From: Flavobacteriaceae bacterium
Lineage (GTDB): Bacteria; Bacteroidota; Bacteroidia; Flavobacteriales; Flavobacteriaceae
Direction: 5' to 3'
Assembly: GCA_013001365.1 (NCBI GenBank)
Contig: JABDMQ010000243.1
Span: 1-14,265, forward strand
DNA: 14,265 nucleotides
Shown here: positions 1 through 7,773 of the stretch, piece after piece
Numbering within the stretch: the stretch's first letter is position 1
How the letters are laid out: each line of letters starts with the position of its first letter
Translations under genes and position numbers: made by a program
Notes under the pieces: generated by a model
Databases searched by the model: none
What the model was told of the DNA's origin: nothing
Seen by the model: only the letters and a program-made list of their open reading frames with translations

Positions 1-814
1 CCTTATTCTTGATAAGGTTTTCGATGCTCACTTCGGTAATTCCCTTTTCTACACCATATTTAATTGAATTGACAATAAGATTGGACAAGACCTGTTCAAT
101 TCGTTCCTTATCTGCTCTTACTAAAATTGGTTTTGGATAATCCGTATCGAAAATCAATTTTATTTTCTTTTTGGCGGCTTTCATTTCAAGAAGCTCAAAG
201 ACTGTTCTAACGAGCTCAACGATGTCGAATTCTTCGATATTTAGAATTAGATCCCCAGTTTCAAGCTTGGTGATCATATCTAAGTCTCGAATAATGTAGG
301 TAAGACGTTCGACGCCCTTGTTGGCTCTTTGAAGATATTTCTTGTTTATCTTATCGTCTTTTATTGCGCCATCCAAAAGCGTTTCGATATACCCCTGAAC
401 AGTAAACAATGGGGTTTTCAATTCATGGGACACATTGCCCATGAATTCCTTTCGATATTGCTCCCTTACCTTAAGTGTTTCTATTTCCAACTTCTTGTCT
501 CTGGCATATTTATCTATTTCCTCAGTAAGGGTACTCATGTCTGTGGTGATCTGCTCTTTAGTAAATGATTTGGATTCAAGAAGTGTTAGGTCGTCATAGA
601 TTTTCTTTACACGTTTGTAAATGAAATTCTCGACTCTGTATTGTGTGATAACGAAAGACAAAAGAAAGCAAATAACAGCAAAGGAAATTAACAACACAAA
701 TTGAAGCTGAAAGAAAAAGTACAAAAAAACACCTAGGAAGAGTGTCAGGAATAGGGATAGGTACAGAGCTGTCCGTATAGCAAACTTGTAAGATTTCTTG
801 AATTCTTGCGCCAT
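1..814 (-). CDS. Sensor histidine kinase, PhoR-like (C-terminus cut by window edge)
   Basis: Membrane sensor kinase that would autophosphorylate on His and pass phosphate to the response regulator encoded just upstream. Reading the minus strand from the ATG at 814-812 gives 271 open codons up to the edge. Residues about 12-35 and 39-57 are two hydrophobic segments with almost no loop between them, so there is no sizeable periplasmic sensor domain. A charged linker follows, then the HisKA motif FMGNVSHELKTPL with the phospho-acceptor at His130, then the start of the ATPase domain with an N-box (RIEQVLSNLIVNSIKYG, Asn245 and Asn249). The G1, F and G2 boxes lie beyond the window. The ATG overlaps the regulator's TAA by one base (TAATG), which suggests translational coupling. 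PhoR-like is a family-level call; the real signal is unknown. Confidence 0.93.
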   Translation of the reverse strand, partial: MAQEFKKSYKFAIRTALYLSLFLTLFLGVFLYFFFQLQFVLLISFAVICFLLSFVITQYRVENFIYKRVKKIYDDLTLLESKSFTKEQITTDMSTLTEEIDKYARDKKLEIETLKVREQYRKEFMGNVSHELKTPLFTVQGYIETLLDGAIKDDKINKKYLQRANKGVERLTYIIRDLDMITKLETGDLILNIEEFDIVELVRTVFELLEMKAAKKKIKLIFDTDYPKPILVRADKERIEQVLSNLIVNSIKYGVEKGITEVSIENLIKNK

Positions 815-1497
815 TAGTCTACAAACTTGTAGCCAACACCCTTAATGGTCTTAATGCGTTTATCCCCGATCTTTTCTCGTAATTTTCGAATATGCACATC
901 GATTGTCCTACCTCCTACGACAACTTCATTGCCCCATACTCTGTCCAAGATGTCACCTCGCTTAAAGACCTTACCAGGTTTGGTAGATAACAAAGATAAT
1001 AATTCGAATTCTTTACGAGGAAGTATTATCTCTTTGCCTTTCAAGACGATCCTGTACTGATCGCGATCAATGATAAGGTCACCTAATTTGGTAATATTAT
1101 CTGAAGACGAGTCATTCTTCAACCGTCTCAATAATGCCTTTACTTTGCTAACAAGGACTTTTGGCTTGATTGGTTTAGTAATATAATCATCTGCGCCCGC
1201 ATCGAAACCAGCAAGCTGGGAATAATCTTCACCTCTAGCGGTCAAGAATGTGATGATAACATCCTCTAGCCCGGGCAACTTCCTAAGTTGCTCGCATGCT
1301 TCAATACCATCCATTTCTGGCATCATGACATCGAGAATAATCAAGTGTGGCTTCTGTTTTTGGGCTTTCTTGACCCCTTCAGTACCATTCTCGGCTGTAA
1401 TTACCTGATACCCTTCAGAGGAGAGGTTATATCCAACTATTTCCAGGATATCCGGTTCATCATCAACCAATAAGATCTTAATGTCGCTTTTTTTCAT
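814..1497 (-). CDS. OmpR/PhoB-family response regulator
   Basis: DNA-binding response regulator of 227 aa, the usual length for the family. The receiver domain (about 5-122) has the acidic pocket Asp12/Asp13, phospho-acceptor Asp56 in LIILDVMMPEMDG, Thr86 in LTARGED and Lys108 in YITKPIK. The C-terminal winged helix (about 133-226) has the typical PRKEFELLSLL and RTIDVHIRKLREKIG segments and ends with the wing, KGVGYKFVD. All catalytic residues are present. It is the first gene of a two-gene operon with the kinase. It is divergent from the secreted-protein gene at 1720, so the 222-bp gap between them may carry control sites for both. PhoB (phosphate control) is the closest well-known type, but targets cannot be read from the sequence. 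Confidence 0.95.
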   Translation of the reverse strand: MKKSDIKILLVDDEPDILEIVGYNLSSEGYQVITAENGTEGVKKAQKQKPHLIILDVMMPEMDGIEACEQLRKLPGLEDVIITFLTARGEDYSQLAGFDAGADDYITKPIKPKVLVSKVKALLRRLKNDSSSDNITKLGDLIIDRDQYRIVLKGKEIILPRKEFELLSLLSTKPGKVFKRGDILDRVWGNEVVVGGRTIDVHIRKLREKIGDKRIKTIKGVGYKFVD

Positions 1498-1504
1498 TTA
1501 ACCA

Positions 1505-1519
1505 TGTGATTTATTCACA
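1505..1519. promoter_or_regulatory. Inverted repeat TGTGA-N5-TCACA in the regulator's 5' leader
   Basis: Perfect 5-bp inverted repeat with a 5-nt centre. It lies between the candidate -7 element (1523-1530) and the start codon of the response regulator. It resembles a CRP/FNR-type half-site pair, but the spacer is 5 rather than 6. It could equally be a small hairpin or chance. Seen directly; function inferred weakly. Confidence 0.25.
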
Positions 1520-1522
1520 GCA

Positions 1523-1552
1523 TAAAGATATGGCTATTCCATTAAAATCGAA
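1523..1552 (-). promoter_or_regulatory. Candidate promoter of the two-component operon
   Basis: On the minus strand, TATCTTTA (1530-1523) matches the Bacteroidota -7 element TAnnTTTG at all but the last base. A weak -33 match, TTC, lies 19 bp upstream (1552-1550). It sits about 25 nt before the regulator's ATG. The same TA(T/C)CTTTATG string occurs ahead of the divergent gene at 1720. Confidence 0.35.
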
Positions 1553-1664
1553 TTATTTGAAGATTTCTTAACAATTAGGTAACGTTGTGAACTGCAAGTC
1601 AAAATCTATGCTTAATAATCGCAATCATCCTTGTAAGAAATCCTTAAAACGTCATAATCTTCGA

Positions 1665-1693
1665 TTAACGACCTAAGATTCTGCTTACCTTTA
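1665..1693 (+). promoter_or_regulatory. Candidate promoter of the T9SS-secreted protein gene
   Basis: TACCTTTA at 1686-1693 is close to TAnnTTTG and lies 26 nt before the ATG at 1720. A partial -33 element (TTA, 1665-1667) is 18 bp upstream. The rest of the 1498-1719 gap is AT-rich, and I saw no other clear structure in it. Confidence 0.3.
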
Positions 1694-1719
1694 TGTACTA
1701 ATTAATAAATTAATCCATT

Positions 1720-4185
1720 ATGAAAAAAATTTACTTCTTAATTGCCTTAATGATATCCTTCACATCATATGGGCAAGACATGGTCATAACAGGAGCCTTT
1801 GATGGACCACTTCCTGGCGGAACTCCAAAATTGGTCGAGATATATGTAATCAATGATATCGCGGATCTATCTACATTTGGTTTAGGGTCGGCTAATAATG
1901 GAGGTGGAACAGACGGACAGGAATTGACTTTTACAGGCTCTGCTACTGCAGGTGATTTTATTTATGCTGCCTATGAAGGTGCTGGTGGATCTGCAAATCC
2001 AGGTTCGACTAATGCTTATTTTGGTATTACACCTGATTATATAGATGGTGCTTTAAGTATAAATGGCGATGATGCTATTGAACTTTTTTCGGGTGGTGCC
2101 GTTATTGATACCTTCGGCACCATAGATTGCGACCCTAATGCGAGTGGAACAACTTGCCCGGAATGGGAGCATACCGATGGTTGGGCTTATCGTAACAATT
2201 CAACAGGGCCTGATGGTAGCACTTTCGTATTAGGGAGTTGGTCATTCAGTGGTCCAAATGCAGTTGATGGATGCACCACCAATGCAGGTTGTGCTTCTGT
2301 CTTTCCGATAGGAACATTCACTTACGGTGGGACCCCTTGTGGAATATCATTGGGTGCGGCAACTTATGATTGTGGAGGTGAGGGTCAAATCGGTGACAAC
2401 AATGATGCTGTGACCATTAACATTCCCTACACAGGTGTTGATGACACAGTAGTGGTCAGTTTGACTTCTGGAGGAACTCTAGGAGGCAGTGATCCAGCAG
2501 TAGATACTGATGGAACCATTAGTATTACTGATCTCATGGAGGGCGATGCCTGGGGCATCGAGATCTTGACAGGAAATTGCACAGGGACGTCTTTATCCGG
2601 AACTGTCCCAGCCGATGAATGCGATCCTGAACCGAATACTTGTGTTGACATCTCTGGAGAAGATTTATTTGAATCTGTAACAGTTACACCAAATACCGAT
2701 ATGGACGAATGGACATATTCAGGAGGAACATATACTATGAACGGATATTGTGGTGGCGGATGTGTAGAATCAGTTGAAACATGGTTGATATTAGGTCCTT
2801 TGGACATATCTTCCATAACATCCGATCTAACATTGGCTTTCACTGCTGCTGAAAGTTTTGGCGATACAGATCTGCTCGTTAATTATACTACCACATATCC
2901 TGGTTGTCCTTCAGATGCAACCTGGACAACATTGCAAACTATTAATCCTCTTACTCCTGATTCGAGTCCTTTCGATGTCGAAGTCGACCTATTTGCAATC
3001 GACGCTTCAGAGATATTCATCGGAATTCAATATGTGGATGATGGTGTTGATGGTTATTCTGGATGGAGCCTTTCCAATGTAGCAATTAATGCATTTGGAG
3101 ACTGTGCAGTATTGGGACAGCAGGCACCATCATCATGCGTGACATGTGAATTGGTTTTAGGCGAGGATACTGTAACTTGCGACGATAATACCGAGAATGT
3201 TGATACCTATACCGCGACATTGGCCTTTACAGGCGGTGGTAATGATGCGTATCAAATTCAAACAAACCCAATGGTGAGCAATACAGGTGACGACCCTTCG
3301 TCAGTTGCTTCTGGTATTATGGAATTCCAAGGAATTCCTGAAGGTACCGATATAATAATCAATATTGTGGACCAAGGAGGTGTGTGTAACCTAGAAAGAA
3401 CGATTACCTCACCAACTTGTAATCCACCTCTAAATTGTCCGAATCCTGGTGATATCATTATTACCGAAATCATGTATGATCCAGATGCAGTTGGTGATAG
3501 TGTTGGCGAATTCTTTGAAGTTTACAACGCAACAGGAGCAGCCATTGACATGATTGGATGGGTTATTTCGGATCTGGGATCCAACAGTTTTGAAGTCGAA
3601 GGTTCTGTTTCAGTGGCAGCGAATAGTTATGCCATTTTTGCAAAGAATGGTGATTCCGGTGCAAATGGAGGAATTACTGCGGATTATGTTTTTGGTTCTG
3701 GTATGTCATTAAGTAATAGCGATGATGAGATTATCTTGTCTTGTGATGGTACAGTGATCGATCAAGTAAATTATGGCTCAATTAATGGTTTCCCTGATCC
3801 AACTGGAGCCAGTATAGAATTCAATGCAGCATTCTTGCGTAACAACACAGATAACGACGATGGTTCTAATTGGGCACCTGCAACGGTTCCTTATGGAGCA
3901 GGAGACCTAGGCACACCAGGCGCAGCCAATACCTTGTCTAACGATAGTTTTGATGTTGATAGTTTCAAAGTATATCCTAATCCTAATGCAACAGGAATCT
4001 TGAACATTGCAACATCTAATAATCAGAAACTACAAATTGCAGTCTTTGATCTTTTAGGCAAACAAGTAATCAATCAAACAATAGCAAACAATCGATTGAA
4101 TGTTTCACAGCTGCAAGGTGGTATTTATGTCTTGAAGATCACCCAGGGCAGCAATACTGTTTCCAAGAAATTGATTATTGAATAA
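1720..4185 (+). CDS. T9SS-secreted multidomain protein with lamin-tail domains
   Basis: 821-aa exported protein. The N-terminus MKKIYFLIALMISFTSYGQ is a Sec signal peptide with likely cleavage before Gln19. Residues about 21-200 form a lamin-tail-like region (PKLVEIYVIN, then GDDAIELF and VIDTFG). Residues about 310-462 form a beta-rich segment ending GYSGWSLSNVAINAF, like a jelly-roll or adhesion module. Residues about 578-733 are a second, clearer lamin-tail domain (DIIITEIMYDP, EFFEVYN, GWVISDLGS, SNSDDEIIL, VIDQVNYG). Residues about 747-821 are a type A T9SS sorting domain (FKVYPNPN, LQIAVFDLLGKQV, LQGGIYVLKI, ending SKKLIIE). It is Asp/Gly/Thr-rich with many cysteines. It is probably released or anchored at the cell surface. 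No enzymatic motif was seen, so an adhesion or structural role is only a guess. Confidence 0.93.
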   Translation: MKKIYFLIALMISFTSYGQDMVITGAFDGPLPGGTPKLVEIYVINDIADLSTFGLGSANNGGGTDGQELTFTGSATAGDFIYAAYEGAGGSANPGSTNAYFGITPDYIDGALSINGDDAIELFSGGAVIDTFGTIDCDPNASGTTCPEWEHTDGWAYRNNSTGPDGSTFVLGSWSFSGPNAVDGCTTNAGCASVFPIGTFTYGGTPCGISLGAATYDCGGEGQIGDNNDAVTINIPYTGVDDTVVVSLTSGGTLGGSDPAVDTDGTISITDLMEGDAWGIEILTGNCTGTSLSGTVPADECDPEPNTCVDISGEDLFESVTVTPNTDMDEWTYSGGTYTMNGYCGGGCVESVETWLILGPLDISSITSDLTLAFTAAESFGDTDLLVNYTTTYPGCPSDATWTTLQTINPLTPDSSPFDVEVDLFAIDASEIFIGIQYVDDGVDGYSGWSLSNVAINAFGDCAVLGQQAPSSCVTCELVLGEDTVTCDDNTENVDTYTATLAFTGGGNDAYQIQTNPMVSNTGDDPSSVASGIMEFQGIPEGTDIIINIVDQGGVCNLERTITSPTCNPPLNCPNPGDIIITEIMYDPDAVGDSVGEFFEVYNATGAAIDMIGWVISDLGSNSFEVEGSVSVAANSYAIFAKNGDSGANGGITADYVFGSGMSLSNSDDEIILSCDGTVIDQVNYGSINGFPDPTGASIEFNAAFLRNNTDNDDGSNWAPATVPYGAGDLGTPGAANTLSNDSFDVDSFKVYPNPNATGILNIATSNNQKLQIAVFDLLGKQVINQTIANNRLNVSQLQGGIYVLKITQGSNTVSKKLIIE

Positions 4186-4206
4186 ATAGTCTAATTTTTA
4201 ATATTG

Positions 4207-4239
4207 AAAGCATCCCTGTTTGGGATGCTTTTCTTTTTC
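4207..4239 (+). terminator. Rho-independent terminator after the secreted-protein gene
   Basis: A perfect 10-bp stem, AAAGCATCCC (4207-4216) with GGGATGCTTT (4222-4231), has loop TGTTT and a T-rich tail (TTTTCTTTTTC). It starts 21 nt after the stop codon. Its loop and 3' side overlap the promoter of the next gene. Confidence 0.88.
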
Positions 4240-4251
4240 TGTCTACTTTTG
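4220..4251 (+). promoter_or_regulatory. Promoter of the LuxE-like gene, embedded in the terminator
   Basis: TACTTTTG (4244-4251) is a perfect TAnnTTTG -7 element. A TTG at 4220-4222 gives a 21-bp spacer. The TTG lies at the terminator loop and stem boundary. Only five bases separate the -7 element from the ATG at 4257, so transcription starting about 6-7 nt downstream would give a leaderless or near-leaderless mRNA. Confidence 0.6.
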
Positions 4252-4256
4252 CTGTA

Positions 4257-5243
4257 ATGAGTGACATCAAAGCGGAAGACATATTCTCTATTTCTTCGGA
4301 TGAGGAATTCAATGACATGGCCTTGAAGGTATTTAGACACCAATTCGAGAACAATCAAGTTTATCGATCTTTCTGCGACCTATTGTATAAACATCCTAGC
4401 GATATAACTACAATTGAAGAAATTCCTTTTCTACCGATCCAATTCTTTAAGTCACATAAGGTCTTATCGACAACCAATGAAATTGTAAAGGTATTCAGGA
4501 GTTCGGGAACTACTGGGCAAATTACAAGCACACATTATGTAACGGATCTAGATGTATACAAACAAAGTTTCAGAAAAGGGTTCAATCAATTTTATGGCAA
4601 CATTAAAGATCATATTGTGTTGGGTTTACTGCCTTCTTATTTGGAGCGCGACAATTCGTCACTTGTCTATATGATCAATGACTTGATTCAGCAATCCAAT
4701 CATCCTGAAAGTGGCTTTTATCTCAACAACCTTAAAGAGTTAAGTCAAGTTCTAAGGAAAATGGATTCGGAAGGAGAAAACGTGTTATTGATCGGTGTCT
4801 CTTTCGCTTTACTAGATCTTCTAGAAATCGATTCATTTAAATTGACCAATACCATTGTCATGGAGACAGGAGGCATGAAAGGAAGGCGGAAAGAAATGAT
4901 AAGGACTGAATTGCATGACATCCTTAAAACTGGTTTTGGCGTCAAAAATATACATAGCGAATATGGCATGACCGAACTATTATCTCAGGCCTATTCACAT
5001 GGAGATGGCGTATTTGAATGCCCTCCTTGGATGAAAATAATGATAAGAAATACAGAAGATGCGCTAACTCTAGAAAGACAAGGAAAAACAGGAGGAATTA
5101 ATGTAATTGATCTTGCCAATATTAATTCTTGCTCATTCATTGCAACACAAGACCTTGGCAAAATAATCCAAAATGAATCATTTGAGATCTTGGGGCGCTT
5201 CGATCATTCCGATATCCGAGGATGCAATCTAATGGCATTATAA
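4257..5243 (+). CDS. LuxE/acyl-protein synthetase-family protein (ANL-like)
   Basis: 328-aa soluble protein of the LuxE acyl-protein synthetase family, which is often annotated as acyl transferase in Bacteroidota. The family relates to adenylate-forming ANL enzymes. The nucleotide-binding loop is FRSSGTTGQ (Ser82-Gln88). The A5-like motif is HSEYGMTEL (233-241), with Tyr236 and Glu240. An N-terminal IPFLPIQFFKSHKV segment (about residues 58-71) is typical of the family. A C-terminal GRFDHSDIRGCN (about 314-325) ends the protein. There are no signal peptide or membrane segments. No luxC/luxD or acyl-carrier genes are nearby, so this is not a bioluminescence locus. The acyl substrate and acceptor are unknown. 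The start is fixed by the -7 element just before it. Confidence 0.85.
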   Translation: MSDIKAEDIFSISSDEEFNDMALKVFRHQFENNQVYRSFCDLLYKHPSDITTIEEIPFLPIQFFKSHKVLSTTNEIVKVFRSSGTTGQITSTHYVTDLDVYKQSFRKGFNQFYGNIKDHIVLGLLPSYLERDNSSLVYMINDLIQQSNHPESGFYLNNLKELSQVLRKMDSEGENVLLIGVSFALLDLLEIDSFKLTNTIVMETGGMKGRRKEMIRTELHDILKTGFGVKNIHSEYGMTELLSQAYSHGDGVFECPPWMKIMIRNTEDALTLERQGKTGGINVIDLANINSCSFIATQDLGKIIQNESFEILGRFDHSDIRGCNLMAL

Positions 5244-5287
5244 GCAATGAGGTGAAAGTTTCAATCTCTTAATCCGACTTAAGACAA

Positions 5288-5331
5288 GAGCGATCAACGC
5301 TCATTTGAAATTTCTTGAAAAAGAGAAATTT
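5288..5331. other. Two small stem-loops in the convergent intergenic gap
   Basis: GAGCG/CGCTC (5288-5292 with 5298-5302, loop ATCAA) is followed by AAATTTCT/AGAAATTT (5308-5315 with 5324-5331, 8-nt loop). With the hairpin at 5350-5377 they form a row of three stem-loops between two convergent genes. They may help end or protect transcripts. Confidence 0.4.
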
Positions 5332-5349
5332 AAGTTGGTTAGTTTTTCT

Positions 5350-5377
5350 AAGACCTGGTGCACTCGCATCAGGTCTT
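5350..5377. terminator. Bidirectional terminator hairpin between the LuxE-like gene and tyrS
   Basis: A 12-bp stem, AAGACCTGGTGC (5350-5361) with GCATCAGGTCTT (5366-5377), has one G-T wobble and loop ACTC. It begins just after TTTTTCT, so read on the minus strand the stem is followed by AGAAAAA rather than a T run. The T tails are weak in both directions. Its place between convergent stops supports the call. Confidence 0.6.
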
Positions 5378-5382
5378 TGAAC

Positions 5383-6678
5383 TTAAACACTTCGTATAAT
5401 GAAGTAATTTTTCTTGCCTCTTTGCAAAAGAACAAAGGTATTGCTTATTAGGTCTTCGGAGGTGATCCTATAGTCCTCTCCAACTTTTTCTTTATTCACA
5501 GAAATAGAATTCTCTTTCAAGGCTCTGCGCGCCTCCCCATTGGATTTCAAGAAATTGGTCTTGACCGAAAGTGCTTCGATCATGTCAAGGCCTTTGCCTA
5601 TTTCTGAAGAATCGATCTCTGCTTGAGGCACCCCTTCAAAAACATCTAAAAAAGTCGATTCGTCAAGTCCCTTTAGGTCATTCGCTGTTGATTTTCCGAA
5701 AAGGATATTAGACGCCTTAATTGCATTTTCTAGGTCTTCCTGGCCATGCACGATCATGGTCACTTCTTCAGCTAATCTTTTCTGTAACACACGAAGGTGA
5801 GGTGCATTTTTATGTTCTTCGATTAGTTTCGAAATATCTTCTTGCGAAAGGAAGGTAAATATCTTGATGTAATTTTCGGCATCATCGTCACTTGAGTTCA
5901 ACCAATATTGATAGAATTTGTAAGGCGAAGTGCGGTCTGCATCCAACCAGACGTTGCCATCCTGAGACTTGCCGAACTTAGATCCATCAGACTTTGTGAT
6001 CAAAGGACACGTAATGGCGTATCCTTTACCTCCTCCAATCCTTCTGATAAGTTCAGTGCCAGTGGTGATGTTTCCCCATTGATCGCTCCCACCCATTTGT
6101 AAAGTGCAGTTGTAATGCTTGTATAAATGAAGGAAATCGTAACCTTGTACCAACTGATAAGTGAATTCTGTAAAAGACATACCTTCTGCTGCATCAGACG
6201 ATATCCTGTTCTTCACAGAATCCTTGGCCATCATGTAATTAACAGTAATGTGCTTCCCTACATCTCTAATGAAATCAAGGAAGCTGAAATCTTTCATCCA
6301 ATCATAGTTATTGACCAATTCCGCAGCATTTTTCTCATCACTATCAAAATCAAGGAAATGTGCCAATTGTTTCCTGACAGCTTCTTGATTATGGCGAAGT
6401 GTCTTTTCATCCAACAGATTTCTTTCATCAGACCTTCCAGACGGATCTCCTATCATGCCTGTAGCACCTCCTACCAAAGCATAAGGCTTATGTCCTGACC
6501 TCTGAAAGTGTGCTAGCAACATTATCGGCACCAAATTGCCAATATGTAAAGAGTCTGCTGTTGGATCGAAGCCTATATAGGCACTCCTCATTTCTTGAAG
6601 CAAATGTTCTTCAGTACCAGGCATATCTTGATGTAGCATACCTCGCCACTTAAGCTCTTCAATGAAATTCTTTATCAT
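5383..6678 (-). CDS. tyrS: Tyrosyl-tRNA synthetase
   Basis: Charges tRNA-Tyr with tyrosine using ATP; cytoplasmic class I synthetase. Of 431 aa from the chosen start, the usual bacterial TyrS length. The Rossmann catalytic domain has AYIGFDPTADSLHIGN (HIGH-type motif His45-Asn48), the tyrosine-pocket segment YQLVQGYDFLHLY, GGSDQWGN and a KMSKS-type loop KFGKS (Lys234-Ser238). A C-terminal S4 RNA-binding domain covers about residues 364-431 (GEARRALKENSISVN). The frame is open further upstream to an ATG at 6747. I place the start at 6678 (MIKNFIEELKWRG) because the longer N-terminus is not TyrS-like and would begin upstream of the promoter at 6706-6734. It is divergent from the SDR gene and convergent with the LuxE-like gene. 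Confidence 0.96.
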   Translation of the reverse strand: MIKNFIEELKWRGMLHQDMPGTEEHLLQEMRSAYIGFDPTADSLHIGNLVPIMLLAHFQRSGHKPYALVGGATGMIGDPSGRSDERNLLDEKTLRHNQEAVRKQLAHFLDFDSDEKNAAELVNNYDWMKDFSFLDFIRDVGKHITVNYMMAKDSVKNRISSDAAEGMSFTEFTYQLVQGYDFLHLYKHYNCTLQMGGSDQWGNITTGTELIRRIGGGKGYAITCPLITKSDGSKFGKSQDGNVWLDADRTSPYKFYQYWLNSSDDDAENYIKIFTFLSQEDISKLIEEHKNAPHLRVLQKRLAEEVTMIVHGQEDLENAIKASNILFGKSTANDLKGLDESTFLDVFEGVPQAEIDSSEIGKGLDMIEALSVKTNFLKSNGEARRALKENSISVNKEKVGEDYRITSEDLISNTFVLLQRGKKNYFIIRSV

Positions 6679-6705
6679 TAATCTGGTGTTTGTGCTAATT
6701 TGCCG

Positions 6706-6734
6706 TAAAGATAAATTTATAAGCCCAATGACAA
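6706..6734 (-). promoter_or_regulatory. Promoter of tyrS
   Basis: On the minus strand TTG (6734-6732), an 18-bp spacer and TATCTTTA (6713-6706) match the Bacteroidota -33/-7 pattern except for the final base of the -7 box. It lies 27 nt upstream of the ATG at 6678 and decides in favour of that start. Confidence 0.5.
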
Positions 6735-6753
6735 AAGACAAATGCAAAAAAGC

Positions 6754-6761
6754 TAATTTAG
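6754..6761 (+). promoter_or_regulatory. Candidate -7 element of the SDR gene
   Basis: TAATTTAG, followed by C, differs from TAnnTTTG at one base and ends 4 nt before the ATG at 6766. There is no TTG at -33. The same eight bases with the same 4-nt gap to ATG occur at 10381. If used, the mRNA would be leaderless or nearly so. Confidence 0.4.
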
Positions 6762-6765
6762 CTCT

Positions 6766-7773
6766 ATGATTTTAGTTACTGGAGGTACAGGATTAGTTGG
6801 CGCTCATTTACTTCACAGACTTGTTCAATCCGAAGACAAGGTTCGAGCTATTTATAGAAATCCAGATAAGATAGAAGCCGTTAGGTCGGTTTTCAAATAT
6901 TTTACTGACGACGTTGAAAGCTTGTTTGAGAAGATTGAATGGATTAAAGCTGATATCCTGGACATCCCTTCTTTGAATGATTGCTTTGTAGATATTAGTC
7001 AAGTCTATCATTGCGCTGCATTGGTTTCTTTCGATCCAAACGATTATCATGTGCTTAGAAAGACCAATATTGAAGGCACTGCCAATGTTGTAAATCAATG
7101 CCTTGCAAAAGGAATAAAGAAACTATGCTATGTAAGCAGCGTTGCGGCGATTGGTGATGAAAGACCAGGGCATGAAATCACTGAGGAATCACCATGGAAC
7201 CCAGAAGCCGATCATAATGTCTATTCTATCACAAAATATGGTGCTGAAATGGAAGTATGGCGTGGTACGCAGGAAGGACTAAAATCGGTAATCGTTAATC
7301 CTGGAATTATCCTAGGTGGAGGATTTTGGCGATCAGGTAGCGGAAGCCTTTTCAAGAGAATTTCCAAAGGCCTTAAGTATTACACGAATGGAAAAACAGG
7401 GTATGTAGATATACACGATGTCGTTGGGATAATGGAACAATTAATGAAAAGTGATATCATTAATGAACGTTTCATTTTAATTTCTGAGAACTGGAGTTTC
7501 AAGGAATTTACGCAATCTGTTGCTACAAAACTAGGATCTAAGGTTCCTTATAAGCAAGTCAAACCATGGTTGCTCAAAGTGGCCTGGCGATTGGATTGGT
7601 TACGCCATGCTATTAGAGGTAAAAGAAGGAAAATTACGAGACAGACGGCAAATTCTTTGATGACAGAAAAGATCTTTTCTAATGAAAAAATCAAAAAGGT
7701 TCTTGATTTTGAATTCAAGCCACTAGAAACATCTATTGACGAAGTGTGTCAGTTATTTTTACAGGACGCTTAA
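6766..7773 (+). CDS. NAD(P)-dependent epimerase/dehydratase, extended SDR
   Basis: 335-aa cytosolic protein of the extended short-chain dehydrogenase/reductase family. The Rossmann cofactor motif TGGTGLVG is at residues 5-12. Asp63 lies in KADILD, HCAALVSFD follows at about 82-90, and the catalytic Ser region is YVSSVAAIG (122-130). The active-site pair is Tyr153 and Lys157 in VYSITKYG. NPGIILGGG at about 178-186 is also family-typical. The C-terminal third is the variable substrate domain, so the substrate (sugar nucleotide, steroid-like or flavonoid-like) cannot be read. It is divergent from tyrS, with 87 nt between start codons. Its last 41 bases overlap the 3' end of the opposing DUF4296 gene. 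Confidence 0.9.
   Translation: MILVTGGTGLVGAHLLHRLVQSEDKVRAIYRNPDKIEAVRSVFKYFTDDVESLFEKIEWIKADILDIPSLNDCFVDISQVYHCAALVSFDPNDYHVLRKTNIEGTANVVNQCLAKGIKKLCYVSSVAAIGDERPGHEITEESPWNPEADHNVYSITKYGAEMEVWRGTQEGLKSVIVNPGIILGGGFWRSGSGSLFKRISKGLKYYTNGKTGYVDIHDVVGIMEQLMKSDIINERFILISENWSFKEFTQSVATKLGSKVPYKQVKPWLLKVAWRLDWLRHAIRGKRRKITRQTANSLMTEKIFSNEKIKKVLDFEFKPLETSIDEVCQLFLQDA

Noticed and set aside
329..568. 79-codon open frame on the plus strand, hydrophobic
   Set aside because: It lies wholly opposite the histidine kinase, whose reading frame is clear; a shadow frame.
2427..2843. 138-codon open frame on the minus strand
   Set aside because: It lies inside the secreted-protein gene and has no recognisable family; the opposite frame has clear domains.
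4257..5243. Bioluminescence (lux) locus suggested by the LuxE-like gene
   Set aside because: No luxA, B, C or D genes are adjacent. This family is widespread in Bacteroidota without luminescence.
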